DNA of 64,000 nucleotides. It comes from Xanthobacter agilis (GTDB taxonomy: Bacteria; Pseudomonadota; Alphaproteobacteria; Rhizobiales; Xanthobacteraceae). How positions within the stretch are numbered: the first letter of the stretch is position 1; each line of letters opens with the position of its first letter. Position numbers and translations under genes: made by a program. Location of the stretch: the NCBI RefSeq assembly GCF_021730435.1, contig NZ_JABWGX010000005.1:169896-233895 (forward strand), read 5' to 3'. This document shows, piece after piece, positions 1 through 8,453 of the stretch. Under the pieces are notes generated by a model. It saw nothing but the letters and a program-made list of their open reading frames with translations. It made no database searches and was not told the origin of the DNA.

Positions 1-1
1 C

Positions 2-64
2 AAGGAACTGGCGCTGGAGCTGGAGGAGACCGGCTATGCCGCCTATGGCGCGGACGCCGCGTGA
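2..64 (+). CDS. sufC: Fe-S cluster assembly ATPase SufC, C-terminal end only
   Basis: Only the last 20 codons and the TGA are inside the window; the gene begins upstream. The tail reads KELALELEETGYAAYG, which fits the usual SufC ending (LAxELExxGY). The sufD start lies 10 bases after this stop, as expected in a sufBCD operon. SufC is the ABC-type ATPase of the SufBC2D scaffold complex in the cytoplasm. The call rests on this short tail plus the neighbour, so it is good but not certain. Confidence 0.75.
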   Translation, partial: KELALELEETGYAAYGADAA

Positions 65-74
65 GGTCGCCGCC

Positions 75-1373
75 ATGACCACAGAACCGCAAGCCGATCC
101 GCGCCCCGTGCGCACCGCCGCCGAACAGGCCTTCGCCGCGATGCTGGCGGCGGCGCCGGCCGACGGCTCCAGCCGCATCGGCGCGCTGCGCCGCGACGCG
201 GCCGCAGCCTTCCTCCGGAACGGGCTGCCTCACCGGCGGGTCGAGGCGTGGCACTATACGGATCTCAGGGCCTTGCTGCGGGCGGCTCCGCCGCGCGCCC
301 CTGGCGATGCCGCGCCGGCCGAGGCGATCGCCTTTCCGCGCGCGGCGCGCGTCACCCTCACCGATGGGACAGTGGGACCGCTGCCGGCGGATCTGCCGCC
401 GGGGGTGAGCCTTCTGTCCCTCGCCGATGCCATCGCCGCCGATCATCCGTTGCTCGATCGGCTCGGGGCGGAGGCGCCGGACCGGTACGACGCCGCGCTG
501 GCGCTCAACACCGCCCTGCTCGGATCGGGCGTGGTGTTGCATGTGGCGGCGGGTGTGACGGTGGAGCGGCCGATCCAGGTGGCCCAGGTGGTCACGGGCG
601 GGACATCCGTTTTCACGCGCCTCCTGGTGGTGGTGGAGGAGGGGGCATCCCTCTCCCTCATCGAGAGTTTCGAGGGGCCGGCCGGCGTGCCTTACCTCGA
701 CGACGCTGTGGCGGACGTGTTCGCGGGCGACGGCGCGGTGCTGGACCATGTGCGGGTTCAGGCGGAAGGGGCGGCGGCGACCCATCTCGGCACGCTGGGG
801 ATCGAGCTGGGCCGCGCCGCGCGCTACGACCTGTTCGTGCTGACCCTGGGCGCGGCCTTGTCGCGGCTGACCGTGCGTGGGCGCTTCGGCGGGCCCGGCA
901 GCCATATGGGCGTGCGCGGAGCAAGCCTGCTCGCCGGCCGCTGCCATGCGGACGTGACCTTGTTCGTGGACCACGCCGTGGGGGGGTGCGACAGCCGGGA
1001 GCTGTTCAAAACGGTGCTGGCCGATGCCGCCCGCGGCGTGTTCCAGGGCAAGATCCTGGTGCGTCCGGATGCGCAGAAGACCGATGGCCGCATGATGAGC
1101 CAGGCCCTGCTGCTCTCGGGCGACGCGGAGATGGACAACAAGCCCGAGCTGGAAATCTTCGCCGACGATGTACAATGCGGCCACGGCGCCACGGTCGGCG
1201 CGCTCGACGGCAAGATGCTATTCTATCTCATGTCGCGGGGCCTGCCGCAGCGCGAGGCGGAGATGGTGTTGATCCAGGCCTTTGTCGGGGAAGCGGTGGA
1301 GCATGTGGCCGATCCGGCCGTGCGCGAGGTGCTGGTTGCCCGCATGGCGGCATGGCTCGCGGCCCGCGGCTAG
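75..1373 (+). CDS. sufD: Fe-S cluster assembly protein SufD
   Basis: Protein of 432 residues, normal for SufD, the partner of SufB in the SufBC2D scaffold that builds [4Fe-4S] clusters in the cytoplasm. The C-terminal half is the beta-helix core typical of SufB/SufD. It includes the stretches HADVTLFVDH, QKTDGRMMSQ, DNKPELEIFADDVQCGHGAT and YLMSRGL, which are family hallmarks. An upstream in-frame ATG at 36 overlaps sufC. The ATG at 75 is preferred because it follows the sufC stop and gives the usual N-terminus. In many relatives the next gene is sufS (cysteine desulfurase); here it is absent and a repeat-rich gap follows. Confidence 0.95.
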   Translation: MTTEPQADPRPVRTAAEQAFAAMLAAAPADGSSRIGALRRDAAAAFLRNGLPHRRVEAWHYTDLRALLRAAPPRAPGDAAPAEAIAFPRAARVTLTDGTVGPLPADLPPGVSLLSLADAIAADHPLLDRLGAEAPDRYDAALALNTALLGSGVVLHVAAGVTVERPIQVAQVVTGGTSVFTRLLVVVEEGASLSLIESFEGPAGVPYLDDAVADVFAGDGAVLDHVRVQAEGAAATHLGTLGIELGRAARYDLFVLTLGAALSRLTVRGRFGGPGSHMGVRGASLLAGRCHADVTLFVDHAVGGCDSRELFKTVLADAARGVFQGKILVRPDAQKTDGRMMSQALLLSGDAEMDNKPELEIFADDVQCGHGATVGALDGKMLFYLMSRGLPQREAEMVLIQAFVGEAVEHVADPAVREVLVARMAAWLAARG

Positions 1374-1374
1374 A

Positions 1375-1419
1375 GCAGTTTCAGCAAAAGTGTGCAGCGG
1401 TTTTGCGTCTGAAATTGCG
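1375..1419. repeat. Imperfect intergenic palindrome after sufD
   Basis: Arms GCAGTTTCAG (1375-1384) and CTGAAATTGC (1410-1419) pair with one mismatch around a loop containing CAGCGGTTTTGCGT. The sequence resembles the interspersed intergenic elements (BIME/RIME-like) common in Rhizobiales. It begins immediately after the sufD stop and may act as a transcript 3' hairpin. Family assignment is from memory, not a search. Confidence 0.6.
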
Positions 1420-1432
1420 ATAAAATAAGGAG

Positions 1433-1476
1433 CTAGAGCGTTTTCGGTGAACCGGAGTCCACCGAAAACGCTCTAG
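1433..1476. repeat. Perfect 17-bp inverted repeat
   Basis: CTAGAGCGTTTTCGGTG at 1433-1449 is repeated exactly in inverted orientation at 1460-1476, around a 10-base loop. Its TAGAGC-TTTTC edge resembles that of the 44-nt palindromes at 27307, 47827 and 61909, so it is probably a related intergenic element. The RNA form would be a very stable hairpin. Confidence 0.75.
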
Positions 1477-1742
1477 GCGCGGTGCCGGGCGCAGGTGCGG
1501 CCACAAGGCGCGGGCGGTGTGAAGGCGTTGCATGCACGGCCGTTTGGGCTGATATGGAAGGCGGCTCCCGGTCTTGCGGTGCAGCACGCCGACGTTTCGG
1601 TGTGCGGCGGCAGGGGCGGGCGCCCGGTGCCTGACTCCCAAGGCCGTGGTGCCCGAGGCCGTTACACCAAAGTTCGACATCTGGTCCCACATTTGGAAAA
1701 CCGCCATTCCGGCGCCCGGCCCATGGCACAGGATGTGTTCGC

Positions 1743-2153
1743 ATGACCGAGACCCAGGCCCACGAGGCCACTCCCCAGGCCACCCCCGAGACCGCTCAGG
1801 ACACCGGGGCCCTGCCGCAGAGCCATTCCAGCATCCCGCAGGATGAGCTGACGCGCCTGACCGAGGCGATTGTGGATGGCCTGAAGACGGTGTTCGATCC
1901 CGAGATTCCCGTGGACATCTACGAGCTTGGCCTCATCTACAAGGTGGACATCGCCGACGATCGCGCGGTTGCGATTCTGATGACCCTGACCACCCCCAAT
2001 TGCCCCGCCGCCGCCGAGCTGCCGGGCATGGTGGAAAGCGCGATCCTGGCGGTGCCCGGCGTGTCCGGCGCGAAGGTGGAGATCACCTTCGATCCGCCGT
2101 GGGACCAGGGCCGCATGTCGGACGAGGCGCGCGCCACCTTGAACCTGTGGTGA
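1743..2153 (+). CDS. sufT: SUF system protein SufT (MIP18/DUF59 family)
   Basis: Protein of 136 residues with a single MIP18 (DUF59) domain at about residues 37-135, after a disordered Thr/Pro/Gln-rich N-terminus. The hallmarks DPEIPVDIYELGLIY and TTPNCPAAAELP are present; the Cys in the second is the conserved reactive residue of the family. Such proteins help mature Fe-S proteins and usually sit in suf operons after sufS. Here the gene stands 369 bases behind sufD, so it may have its own promoter. A hairpin terminator follows at 2313. Confidence 0.85.
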   Translation: MTETQAHEATPQATPETAQDTGALPQSHSSIPQDELTRLTEAIVDGLKTVFDPEIPVDIYELGLIYKVDIADDRAVAILMTLTTPNCPAAAELPGMVESAILAVPGVSGAKVEITFDPPWDQGRMSDEARATLNLW

Positions 2154-2564
2154 GGCCGCCGCGCCGGCCGTCTGCCGCCGCGCGTGCTGGAGACGGGTCT
2201 TCATGGGCGTGAAGCCTTCATGGGCGTGAAGCGCGATGCGTGCCGCTGCGCCCGCCGCACCGCGCTTCGGCCGACGGGGCGGCGGGCGGTCTTCCTCCTG
2301 TGCCGTGGATGAAGGGCGCCCCGGAGGCGCCCTTTCGCGCGCTTGGGGCGTCATCGACCCGGCGGGAAACCGCGCGGGATCTGCGTTCATGATCGTGCCG
2401 TCACGCCGCAACCCAGAGCCTTCGGGTTCCGGCCGCCGGGCCATGAGGTTTTCTTGACTGGTGGTGGCCCGCGGGCCGTCATCGGCTCGCGGGGGCGTCT
2501 CGATCACTCCCGCCCTCGCTCCCCCCGCTACGGCAAGGGGCCGTGGCCGCGATGGGGCCCGCCA
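2154..2564. other. Intergenic region between sufT and the GGDEF-EAL gene
   Basis: Convergent gap of 411 bases. It holds a 17-bp tandem duplication CTTCATGGGCGTGAAGC (2199-2215 and 2216-2232), each unit being itself a small hairpin (CTTCA...TGAAG), and a terminator-like stem at 2313-2335. Nothing codes convincingly in the rest. Confidence 0.6.
2313..2335 (+). terminator. Putative Rho-independent terminator of sufT
   Basis: Perfect 8-bp stem AGGGCGCC/GGCGCCCT with a 5-base loop, followed by TT and C. The T-run is short, so it may be a weak terminator or only an RNA-end hairpin. Confidence 0.45.
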
Positions 2565-5500
2565 TCACGACGTGGCGGCCGTTTCCAGGGAGGTCAGTGC
2601 TTCCAATGCCACCTGCTTGTCGGGGAAACGGGCCTCGATGTCGGCCACCATCAGCGGGCGGCTGAACAGGAAGCCCTGTCCGAGGTCGCACGCGTGGCGC
2701 CGCAGGAAGTCATATTGCTCTTTCGTTTCGATGCCCTCGGCCACCACCTCCATGCCGAGGGCCTTCGCCACGGCGATGATGGCGACCGTGATCTCGCCGT
2801 CCGCCGCGGAGCGTGGCAGATCGCGGATGAAGCTGCGGTCGATCTTGAGCTTGGAGATCGGAAAGCGCTTCAGGTAGCCGAGCGAGGAATAGCCGGTGCC
2901 GAAATCATCCAGGGCGATGCGCACCCCCATCTGGGAGAGGGCTTGGCACTTCTGCTCGGCGGCCGCGCGCGCTTCGAACAGCATGCCCTCGGTGATCTCC
3001 ACCTCCAGCCGCTCGGGCGGCAGGCCGGTCCGGTGCAGCACTTCGGTGACCTTGACGCAGATGGCCTCGCGGCTGAATTGGCGGGGCGAGAGATTGACGG
3101 CCACATAGTCGCAGACGATGCCGTCGCGGAGCCAGGCCGCCATTTGGCGGCAGGCTTCCTCCAGCACCCAGTCGCCCAGCGGGACGATAAGGCCGGTCTC
3201 TTCGGCAAACGGGATGAAGCGGTCGGGTGGCACCAGCCCGCGCGTCGGGCTGCGCCAGCGCACCAGGGCTTCGACGCCCCGGATATGCCCCGTCATCAGC
3301 TCCACGCACGGCTGATAATGGATCTCGAACTCCTTGCGCGCCAAGGCGCGGCGCAGCTCGGTCTCCAGCTCGATGCGGGACTTGGCGCTTTGGGTGAGCT
3401 CCTGGGTATAGAAACTGTAGCTGCCGCGCCCGTTGCTCTTGGCCTCGAACAGGGCCGAATTGGCATGCTGCACCAGCTTCTGGGCGGTGTCGGCATCCTC
3501 CGGGTAAAGCGAGATGCCGACGCTCGCGCCCACATAGACTTCATGGCCGTCCGGAAACACATAGGGCGCGCCGAGCGCGGTGATGATGGCGGTTGCGGTT
3601 GCGGTTGCGTCCTGGGGACTCTTCCTCTCGTCGAGGATGACGAGGAATTCGTCGGCCCCGTAGCGGCCGAGGGTGCCGTTGCCGCCAAGGACGTTACGCA
3701 TGCGGGCGGCTGACATCTGGAGCACCTGGTCACCGGCCACATGACCGTAGCTTTCGTTCACCGTCTTGAAGCGATCGAGGTCGACGCACAGCACGGCGCA
3801 GCGGGCGCCGGGGCGGTTTACGGCATGGTCGAGGAGGGAGGAAAGCAGGGTCCGGTTGGGCAGATCGGTGAGCGGATCGTAGTGGGCGATGCGGTCCAGC
3901 TCGAACTCGGACCGCCTGATCGCAGTGATGTCGTGGAAGGCGCCGATGAAGTTCTGGGGCGCGCCATCGGCGTCATACACCGTGCTGATGACGAGCTGCT
4001 GTAGAAACACTTCTCCATTCTTGCGCCGGTTCCAGATCTCACCTTGCCAGATGCCATTCTTCTGAATGTCACGCCACATCTGGTGATAGAAGCTCGCGTC
4101 GTGGCGGCCCGACCGCATGACATGCATGTTTCGCCCCGCCACTTCGGTTTCCGTATAGCCGGTGATGCGGGTGAATGCGGGGTTGACGGTGGAGATGGTT
4201 CCGCTGAGGTCGGTGACTACCAGTCCCTCGTTCGAGTTGGCGAAGACGGCCGCGGTGAGGCGCAGATGGCGTTCGCTGCGCTTGCTCTCAGTCACGTCGG
4301 CGAGCATCCCGACCAGCCTTTCGACCATGCCGTTCCGGTCACGCTTGGCCCAGCCGCGGAGCCGGAAGTCGTGATAGGAGCCGTCGACGTGACGGATGCG
4401 CACATCCACTTCGAGCAGGTCAAGGCCAGCGTTGCGCAGGCTGTGCCAGGCCTGACGGAACAGGGGGCGATCCTCGGGATGCAGCAGGTCGCACCACAGA
4501 CGGGCGAGGTCGATCGGGGCATCGGGCGACAAGCCCAGCAGCGCGTGGCAGCGGGTGGAGAGATAGAGCGCCGCCCCGCTGCGGCGCCAGTCCCAGACGC
4601 CCTGCTCGGTGCTGCGCACGGCGAGCTCGAAACGCTCCTGGCTTTCGAGCAGGGCCAGTTCCTGTGCCCGGCACTCCGACATGTCCTGGGCGACGACGAT
4701 GAAGTAGTCCGGCGTGCCCTTGGCGGTCCGGGCGAGGGATGTGGTGCAGGCGAGCCAGACTTCCGAGCCGTCCTTGCGGGTGTGGCGCTGTTCCGTCTGC
4801 ACGTTCGGCACCTCGCCGGTGAGCAGGGCACGCCACAGGCGAATGTCGTCGGCCCGTTCGTCGGGCCGGCGCACCGCGCCGTAAAGGTGGCCCCACAACT
4901 CGGCCTTGGTGTAGCCGAGCAGGTCGCAGAAGGTCTGATTGACGTTGAGGAATGTGTCGTCCAGGCCGACATGGGCGAGGCCGACGGCCGCCTGCTCGAA
5001 GGTGGAGCGGAAGCGGATCTCCGCGTGATCGAGCGCGCGTGCCTGGGCCATGATGCGCGCCGTCGCCCGCCGCTTGGCGGATTCGGTGACGGCAAAGCCG
5101 ATGGCGAACGCGAGCACCAGGGACAGCCCCGCCACCGCCGCGGACAAGCCGGCGAGGGTCTGGGCATCGCCCAGCACTTCGTCGATATCGATCTTCGCGA
5201 CGAGATCGGCGGGCGTGCCCGGCAGGTGGCGCCGGAATGCGAGCACCGGGCGGCCGAGGTGGTCGGTTCCGATTCCCATCTGGCTGCCGTTGGGCGTGGC
5301 GGCGAAGTCATAGCTGCGCGCGTTGATGGTGGTCCGCAAGGGCGCCGCGCCGTCGCCCCTCTGCGGCGAGGTGATGACCCAGCGTCCATCGGCGGCGGGG
5401 CGGATGAAGAAGATGTCGGCGCTCTTTGAGCCGCGCAAGGTGTCCGCCAACAGCGGGTAGATGAATTGCGACGCCGCTGTTTCCGCCAGCAGAACGCCTT

Positions 5501-6245
5501 GGACGGAGCCCGTCTTGTCGGCGGCATCGACGATGGGGGCGAGAATGCCGCTGCGGATATCGTCGTTGCCGGCATCCCAGAGCGGCACGAACGCGGGGCG
5601 CCGCGTCTCGACCACCTGGCGCAGGATGTCGGGCAGATTCGGTGGCGCGGCCCAGCCCTTCGCGGTGCCGAGGATCCGCCGTCCGCCGGCGTCGAAGACC
5701 TGGAACGCGGAGAAGTCGAAGCTGACGGTGGCCTGTTGCAGCAGGGTGCGCGCCTCGCCTTCGGCGGGGCCGGCGCGGCCGATCTCATGGTCGCGGATGG
5801 CGGCGGACAGCGCGGGAAGGGCGGCGAGCGCCTGGGTGGCGGTGGTTCGCAGATCGCGTTGCCGCAGCAATGTGCGGCCCTGTACCTCTGTCACTCCGGA
5901 CAGATAGCGGCGGTTGTCATTGAGCAGGCGCCGCGAGGCGGTGTCGTAGGTATAGGCGATGCCGGCCACCACGGCGATGCTCAGAGCCAGCGTGGCGATG
6001 GCGACGTGCACGAGCCTGGGCGTGAACCTGCGGCCACGCGCCCCACCGCGGTTGATGCGCCGCAGGATCAGCAGCAGCAGCGGCGCCGAGAAGGCGACGA
6101 AAAGGGCATTGCGATAGGGGCTGATCGCCGTCGCCACGTCCGGTCCGATAAGGCGGGAGAGCAACGCATCCGGAACGAGCAGCCAAGTGCCTGCGGTGAC
6201 CACATAGGCGATCGTCAGGGCCAGGTTTTGACTGCGAATGAACAT
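2565..6245 (-). CDS. Membrane sensor with PAS, GGDEF and EAL domains (c-di-GMP turnover)
   Basis: Large protein of 1226 residues. Order: three N-terminal membrane segments (roughly 8-30, 43-62, 78-100), an extracytoplasmic region to about 365, another membrane segment near 370-395, three PAS/PAC units (about 405-790), then GGDEF and EAL. The EAL domain keeps its key pieces: EAL in GVEALVRW, NLSPRQF, EITEG, DDFGTGYSS, LKIDRSF and VAEGIET, so phosphodiesterase activity is likely. The GGDEF site reads GADEF, and the usual IND motif is VNES, so cyclase activity is doubtful. The gene separates the sufT and sufA genes and is oriented against them. It probably adjusts c-di-GMP in response to an external or redox signal. 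Confidence 0.92.
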   Translation of the reverse strand: MFIRSQNLALTIAYVVTAGTWLLVPDALLSRLIGPDVATAISPYRNALFVAFSAPLLLLILRRINRGGARGRRFTPRLVHVAIATLALSIAVVAGIAYTYDTASRRLLNDNRRYLSGVTEVQGRTLLRQRDLRTTATQALAALPALSAAIRDHEIGRAGPAEGEARTLLQQATVSFDFSAFQVFDAGGRRILGTAKGWAAPPNLPDILRQVVETRRPAFVPLWDAGNDDIRSGILAPIVDAADKTGSVQGVLLAETAASQFIYPLLADTLRGSKSADIFFIRPAADGRWVITSPQRGDGAAPLRTTINARSYDFAATPNGSQMGIGTDHLGRPVLAFRRHLPGTPADLVAKIDIDEVLGDAQTLAGLSAAVAGLSLVLAFAIGFAVTESAKRRATARIMAQARALDHAEIRFRSTFEQAAVGLAHVGLDDTFLNVNQTFCDLLGYTKAELWGHLYGAVRRPDERADDIRLWRALLTGEVPNVQTEQRHTRKDGSEVWLACTTSLARTAKGTPDYFIVVAQDMSECRAQELALLESQERFELAVRSTEQGVWDWRRSGAALYLSTRCHALLGLSPDAPIDLARLWCDLLHPEDRPLFRQAWHSLRNAGLDLLEVDVRIRHVDGSYHDFRLRGWAKRDRNGMVERLVGMLADVTESKRSERHLRLTAAVFANSNEGLVVTDLSGTISTVNPAFTRITGYTETEVAGRNMHVMRSGRHDASFYHQMWRDIQKNGIWQGEIWNRRKNGEVFLQQLVISTVYDADGAPQNFIGAFHDITAIRRSEFELDRIAHYDPLTDLPNRTLLSSLLDHAVNRPGARCAVLCVDLDRFKTVNESYGHVAGDQVLQMSAARMRNVLGGNGTLGRYGADEFLVILDERKSPQDATATATAIITALGAPYVFPDGHEVYVGASVGISLYPEDADTAQKLVQHANSALFEAKSNGRGSYSFYTQELTQSAKSRIELETELRRALARKEFEIHYQPCVELMTGHIRGVEALVRWRSPTRGLVPPDRFIPFAEETGLIVPLGDWVLEEACRQMAAWLRDGIVCDYVAVNLSPRQFSREAICVKVTEVLHRTGLPPERLEVEITEGMLFEARAAAEQKCQALSQMGVRIALDDFGTGYSSLGYLKRFPISKLKIDRSFIRDLPRSAADGEITVAIIAVAKALGMEVVAEGIETKEQYDFLRRHACDLGQGFLFSRPLMVADIEARFPDKQVALEALTSLETAATS

Positions 6246-6468
6246 CTCGAACTCAAACTCTCGATCGGAACGGGCGATGATGGGTCAGTCGATGGCAAAA
6301 CAATGCAGCGCAGGCTCCCTGTTGCCGATCCGGCCGCGCGCTGCGCGGTGACATACGATGGCCTATGGTCCAATGAGCGGGATCCGGTGCCTTGCCGGCT
6401 CCGGTCCCAGCCACCACTTAAGGGCACAGCAGCGTCCCCAGCCGAGGGACGCGGACTGGAGCAATTTC

Positions 6469-6873
6469 ATGAGCGACGTTTCTCCGCCGCCGGGGGCCAC
6501 ACGTTCACGTCCACCGATACTCCGCATCACCGACGCGGCCGCCACGCGTCTGAAGGAGCTTCTGTCCATTGCCGAACGGCCCGGAGAGCTGGTCCGACTC
6601 GGCGTCGCCAGCGGCGGCTGCGCCGGCATGTCCTATACAATGGAGTATACCAATGACATCGGGCCGTTGGATACCGTCGTCGAGGACAAGGGGGTGCGCG
6701 TTGTGATCGATTCCAAGGCGCTGATGTTCCTGCTCGGAACGGAGATGGACTTTCAGGTGGACAAAATGTCCGCGCAGTTTGTGTTCAATAATCCGAATCA
6801 GGTGTCTTCCTGCGGTTGCGGCGAATCGGTGTCCCTGGCCGCCGCGGACGTGTCGGCTTATCCCCAGCCCTGA
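6469..6873 (+). CDS. sufA: HesB/IscA-family Fe-S carrier SufA
   Basis: Protein of 134 residues, an A-type carrier that receives clusters from the SUF scaffold and passes them to client enzymes. The three conserved cysteines are present: one in SGGCAGMSY and two in the C-terminal CGCG motif. The ATG at 6469 is chosen over an upstream in-frame start at 6358 because it has a GGAG about 9 bases ahead and gives the usual length after a short Pro-rich leader. It is separated from sufD/sufT by the divergent GGDEF-EAL gene. Confidence 0.92.
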   Translation: MSDVSPPPGATRSRPPILRITDAAATRLKELLSIAERPGELVRLGVASGGCAGMSYTMEYTNDIGPLDTVVEDKGVRVVIDSKALMFLLGTEMDFQVDKMSAQFVFNNPNQVSSCGCGESVSLAAADVSAYPQP

Positions 6874-6932
6874 TCGGTGCGGGCGTGGGCACGGCGGGCG
6901 CGTGGGCGTATCGTGCCGGGGCTGGTGGCGAC

Positions 6933-7264
6933 GCGGACGTGGCGAAATCGGTAGACGCAGCAGACTTCAATTGGAGTGCCCGCGGGGAAATCCGCGGCGT
7001 AGAACCGCTCAAAGTCGGGGAACGCTAACGGGCGAAGGCCCCAGGCCAATCCCGAGCCAAGCCGCCGGCCGAGACCTGTGCCCGGCCGGGGGAAGGTGTA
7101 GAGACTGGACGGGCGGCGCCTAAAGCCCCGTTGCCACAGGCAAACGGGGCCATGGCGAAGGGACAGTCCAGACCACGAACGCCAGGGGCGGCGGCGAAAG
7201 CCGAAGTGGTACGAAAATCTGCCTCCCTCTGGGAGTACGGGTTCGAGTCCCGTCGTCCGCACCA
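6933..7264 (+). tRNA. tRNA-Leu(UAA), interrupted by a group I intron
   Basis: The 5' exon is 6933-6967 and the 3' exon 7214-7264. The acceptor arms GCGGACG and CGTCCGC pair perfectly. Joining the exons gives the anticodon arm GCAGA-CTTAAAA-TCTGC with anticodon UAA, a class II variable arm (TCCC-TCT-GGGA), a T arm with GTTCGAGTCC and an encoded CCA. The mature length is 86 nt, correct for leucine tRNA. The break falls between U34 and A35 of the anticodon. All of this is read directly from the sequence. Confidence 0.95.
6968..7213 (+). ncRNA. Group I intron in the anticodon of tRNA-Leu(UAA)
   Basis: Intron of 246 nt without an endonuclease gene. P1 is formed by exon ACTT (6964-6967) and intron GAGT (6974-6977), with the expected U-G wobble at the 5' splice site. 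A hairpin CCGCGG-GGAAAT-CCGCGG (6980-6997) fits P2. The P/Q core AATCCCGAGCCAAGCC is at 7049-7064. In the R/S core CTGGAC (7105-7110) pairs with GTCCAG (7166-7171) as P7, and GCCCCGTT/AACGGGGC (from 7125) forms P8. The intron ends in G (7213). The insertion site is the same as in the cyanobacterial and plastid tRNA-Leu introns. Self-splicing is inferred, not shown. Confidence 0.9.
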
Positions 7265-7629
7265 CGTTCCAGAACCATTTTCCGAAATCATGTTCCTGCG
7301 GCTTCTTCACGCGGCTTCACGGCGCCCCGTCTGTCCCGGAAGGTCCGGTCCGCGGGCGGATGCGGCCAAGATCTGTCGCGGAAAGCGGCGCGCAGGTGTA
7401 AAATACAACCTAAACGTGCTAGCTCGCCTCGATCAATCGGTCGATACCACGCCCGGCGGTACCGAAGCCGGTTTCGACATGTGCTCCTCGATGCGGACCT
7501 GCGGCGATTTCGGCGCGGTGACCGCAGGCGATGGATGCGGTGTCGGATGTCCCGCCGGAGCCGTGACGTCCCCGCGTTCCGCCGATGCACCGCATCGTGT
7601 CATCCTGCCTTGATCCGAGGTTTCCTTCG
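7265..7629. other. Intergenic region between tRNA-Leu and the IalB gene
   Basis: A 365-base stretch. A slightly AT-richer patch near 7395-7430 (GTAAAATACAACCTAAA) may hold the promoter of the following gene, but no clear -35/-10 pair can be defended. Short frames here lack family features. Confidence 0.4.
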
Positions 7630-8283
7630 ATGGCCTCTCCCGTTCGTCTTTCCGAATCCCGTCGCCGCCCGGTCCTGGTCCCGCTCCTGGCGGCGGCGCT
7701 GAGCCTCCCCCTGGTGACGGGCTGCGGTACGGCCTTCGCCCAGGCCACCGGCACGCCCGCTGCCGCGCAGGCCAAGAAGCCCGCAGCGACGGCGCCGGCT
7801 TCTGCTGCCCCTGCGGCTACGGCCGACGCCGGCAACCCGCAGGCTACCACCGCCACCTATGGCGACTGGGTGGTGCGTTGCGTGGTGCCACAGCCCCAGG
7901 CCCCGCGCGTCTGCGAGGCGGTGACGGGTGTCCAGGCCCAGGGCCAGCAGGGCCTCCTGGCGCAGGTGGTGGTGGGCCGCCCGGCCAAGGACCAGCCGGT
8001 GCACCTCATCGTGCAGCTTCCGGCCGGGGTATTCCTGCCGCCGGGCACGACGCTCTATCTCGACGAGAAGGCGCAGAGCGGCATTGCTGCCGCCTTTTCC
8101 ACCTGTCCGCGGGGCTGCTTCGCGGATGCGGAGCTGAAGGCCGATCAGCTTTCCGCCCTCAAGGCGGCCAAGGGCCCCGGCCGGCTGGAATTCGTGGACG
8201 GCGCCCACAAGCGCATCGCGGTGCCGATTTCCCTCAACGGCTTCGCCGCCGCCGCCGAAGCAGCCCTCAATCCCAAGGACTGA
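7630..8283 (+). CDS. Invasion-associated locus B (IalB) family protein
   Basis: Protein of 217 residues, exported. It begins with a signal sequence (hydrophobic LVPLLAAALSLPLV, probable cut near AFA-QA), then an Ala/Pro-rich linker to about residue 74, then an IalB domain starting YGDWVVRC. Four cysteines in the domain (in RCVVP, VCEAV, STCPRGCF) are the usual pattern. IalB proteins are periplasmic or envelope proteins of uncertain biochemical role, first named for Bartonella host-cell invasion but widespread in free-living Rhizobiales. The ATG at 7630 is chosen over 7585 because it starts right before the signal peptide. A strong terminator follows. Confidence 0.85.
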   Translation: MASPVRLSESRRRPVLVPLLAAALSLPLVTGCGTAFAQATGTPAAAQAKKPAATAPASAAPAATADAGNPQATTATYGDWVVRCVVPQPQAPRVCEAVTGVQAQGQQGLLAQVVVGRPAKDQPVHLIVQLPAGVFLPPGTTLYLDEKAQSGIAAAFSTCPRGCFADAELKADQLSALKAAKGPGRLEFVDGAHKRIAVPISLNGFAAAAEAALNPKD

Positions 8284-8363
8284 GTCGGCGCCGCCCCGGC
8301 TGCATCCGAACACTGCGGTCCAAGGCGCGGCATCCAAGGCGCGGCATCCAAGACATTTCGAAG

Positions 8364-8390
8364 GCCGGGGCCGCGCGCCCCGGCTTTTTT
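8364..8390 (+). terminator. Rho-independent terminator of the IalB gene
   Basis: Stem GCCGGGG/CCCCGGC with a 7-base loop followed directly by six T. Just upstream is a tandem duplication of AAGGCGCGGCATCC (8322-8335 and 8336-8349). Confidence 0.85.
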
Positions 8391-8453
8391 ATGGGCGGGT
8401 TCCGGCTTCCCCACAGGATGCGCCCTGCCCGGCGCGCGCCCTTGGCGGAGCAT

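Larger units (their letters stand above)
1374..1742. other. Gene-free gap between sufD and sufT with two palindromes
   Basis: No credible coding region. The first hundred bases hold two palindromic elements listed separately (1375-1419 and 1433-1476). The remainder, 1477-1742, shows no promoter or hairpin that I would defend. In many alphaproteobacteria sufS occupies this place between sufD and the sufT-like gene; no trace of a cysteine desulfurase is seen here. Confidence 0.6.

Noticed and set aside
4044..5429. Open frame of 461 codons opposite the GGDEF-EAL gene
   Set aside because: Antisense shadow of the PAS/sensor coding region; composition is Gly/Arg/Ala-rich with no recognisable motif.
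7585..8283. A lipoprotein call for the first IalB protein because of the TGC near residue 30
   Set aside because: The VTGCGTA sequence lies at the end of the hydrophobic core but lacks a clean L-x-x-C lipobox (position -3 is Leu-Val-Thr-Gly out of register), and a normal AFA-QA cut site follows.
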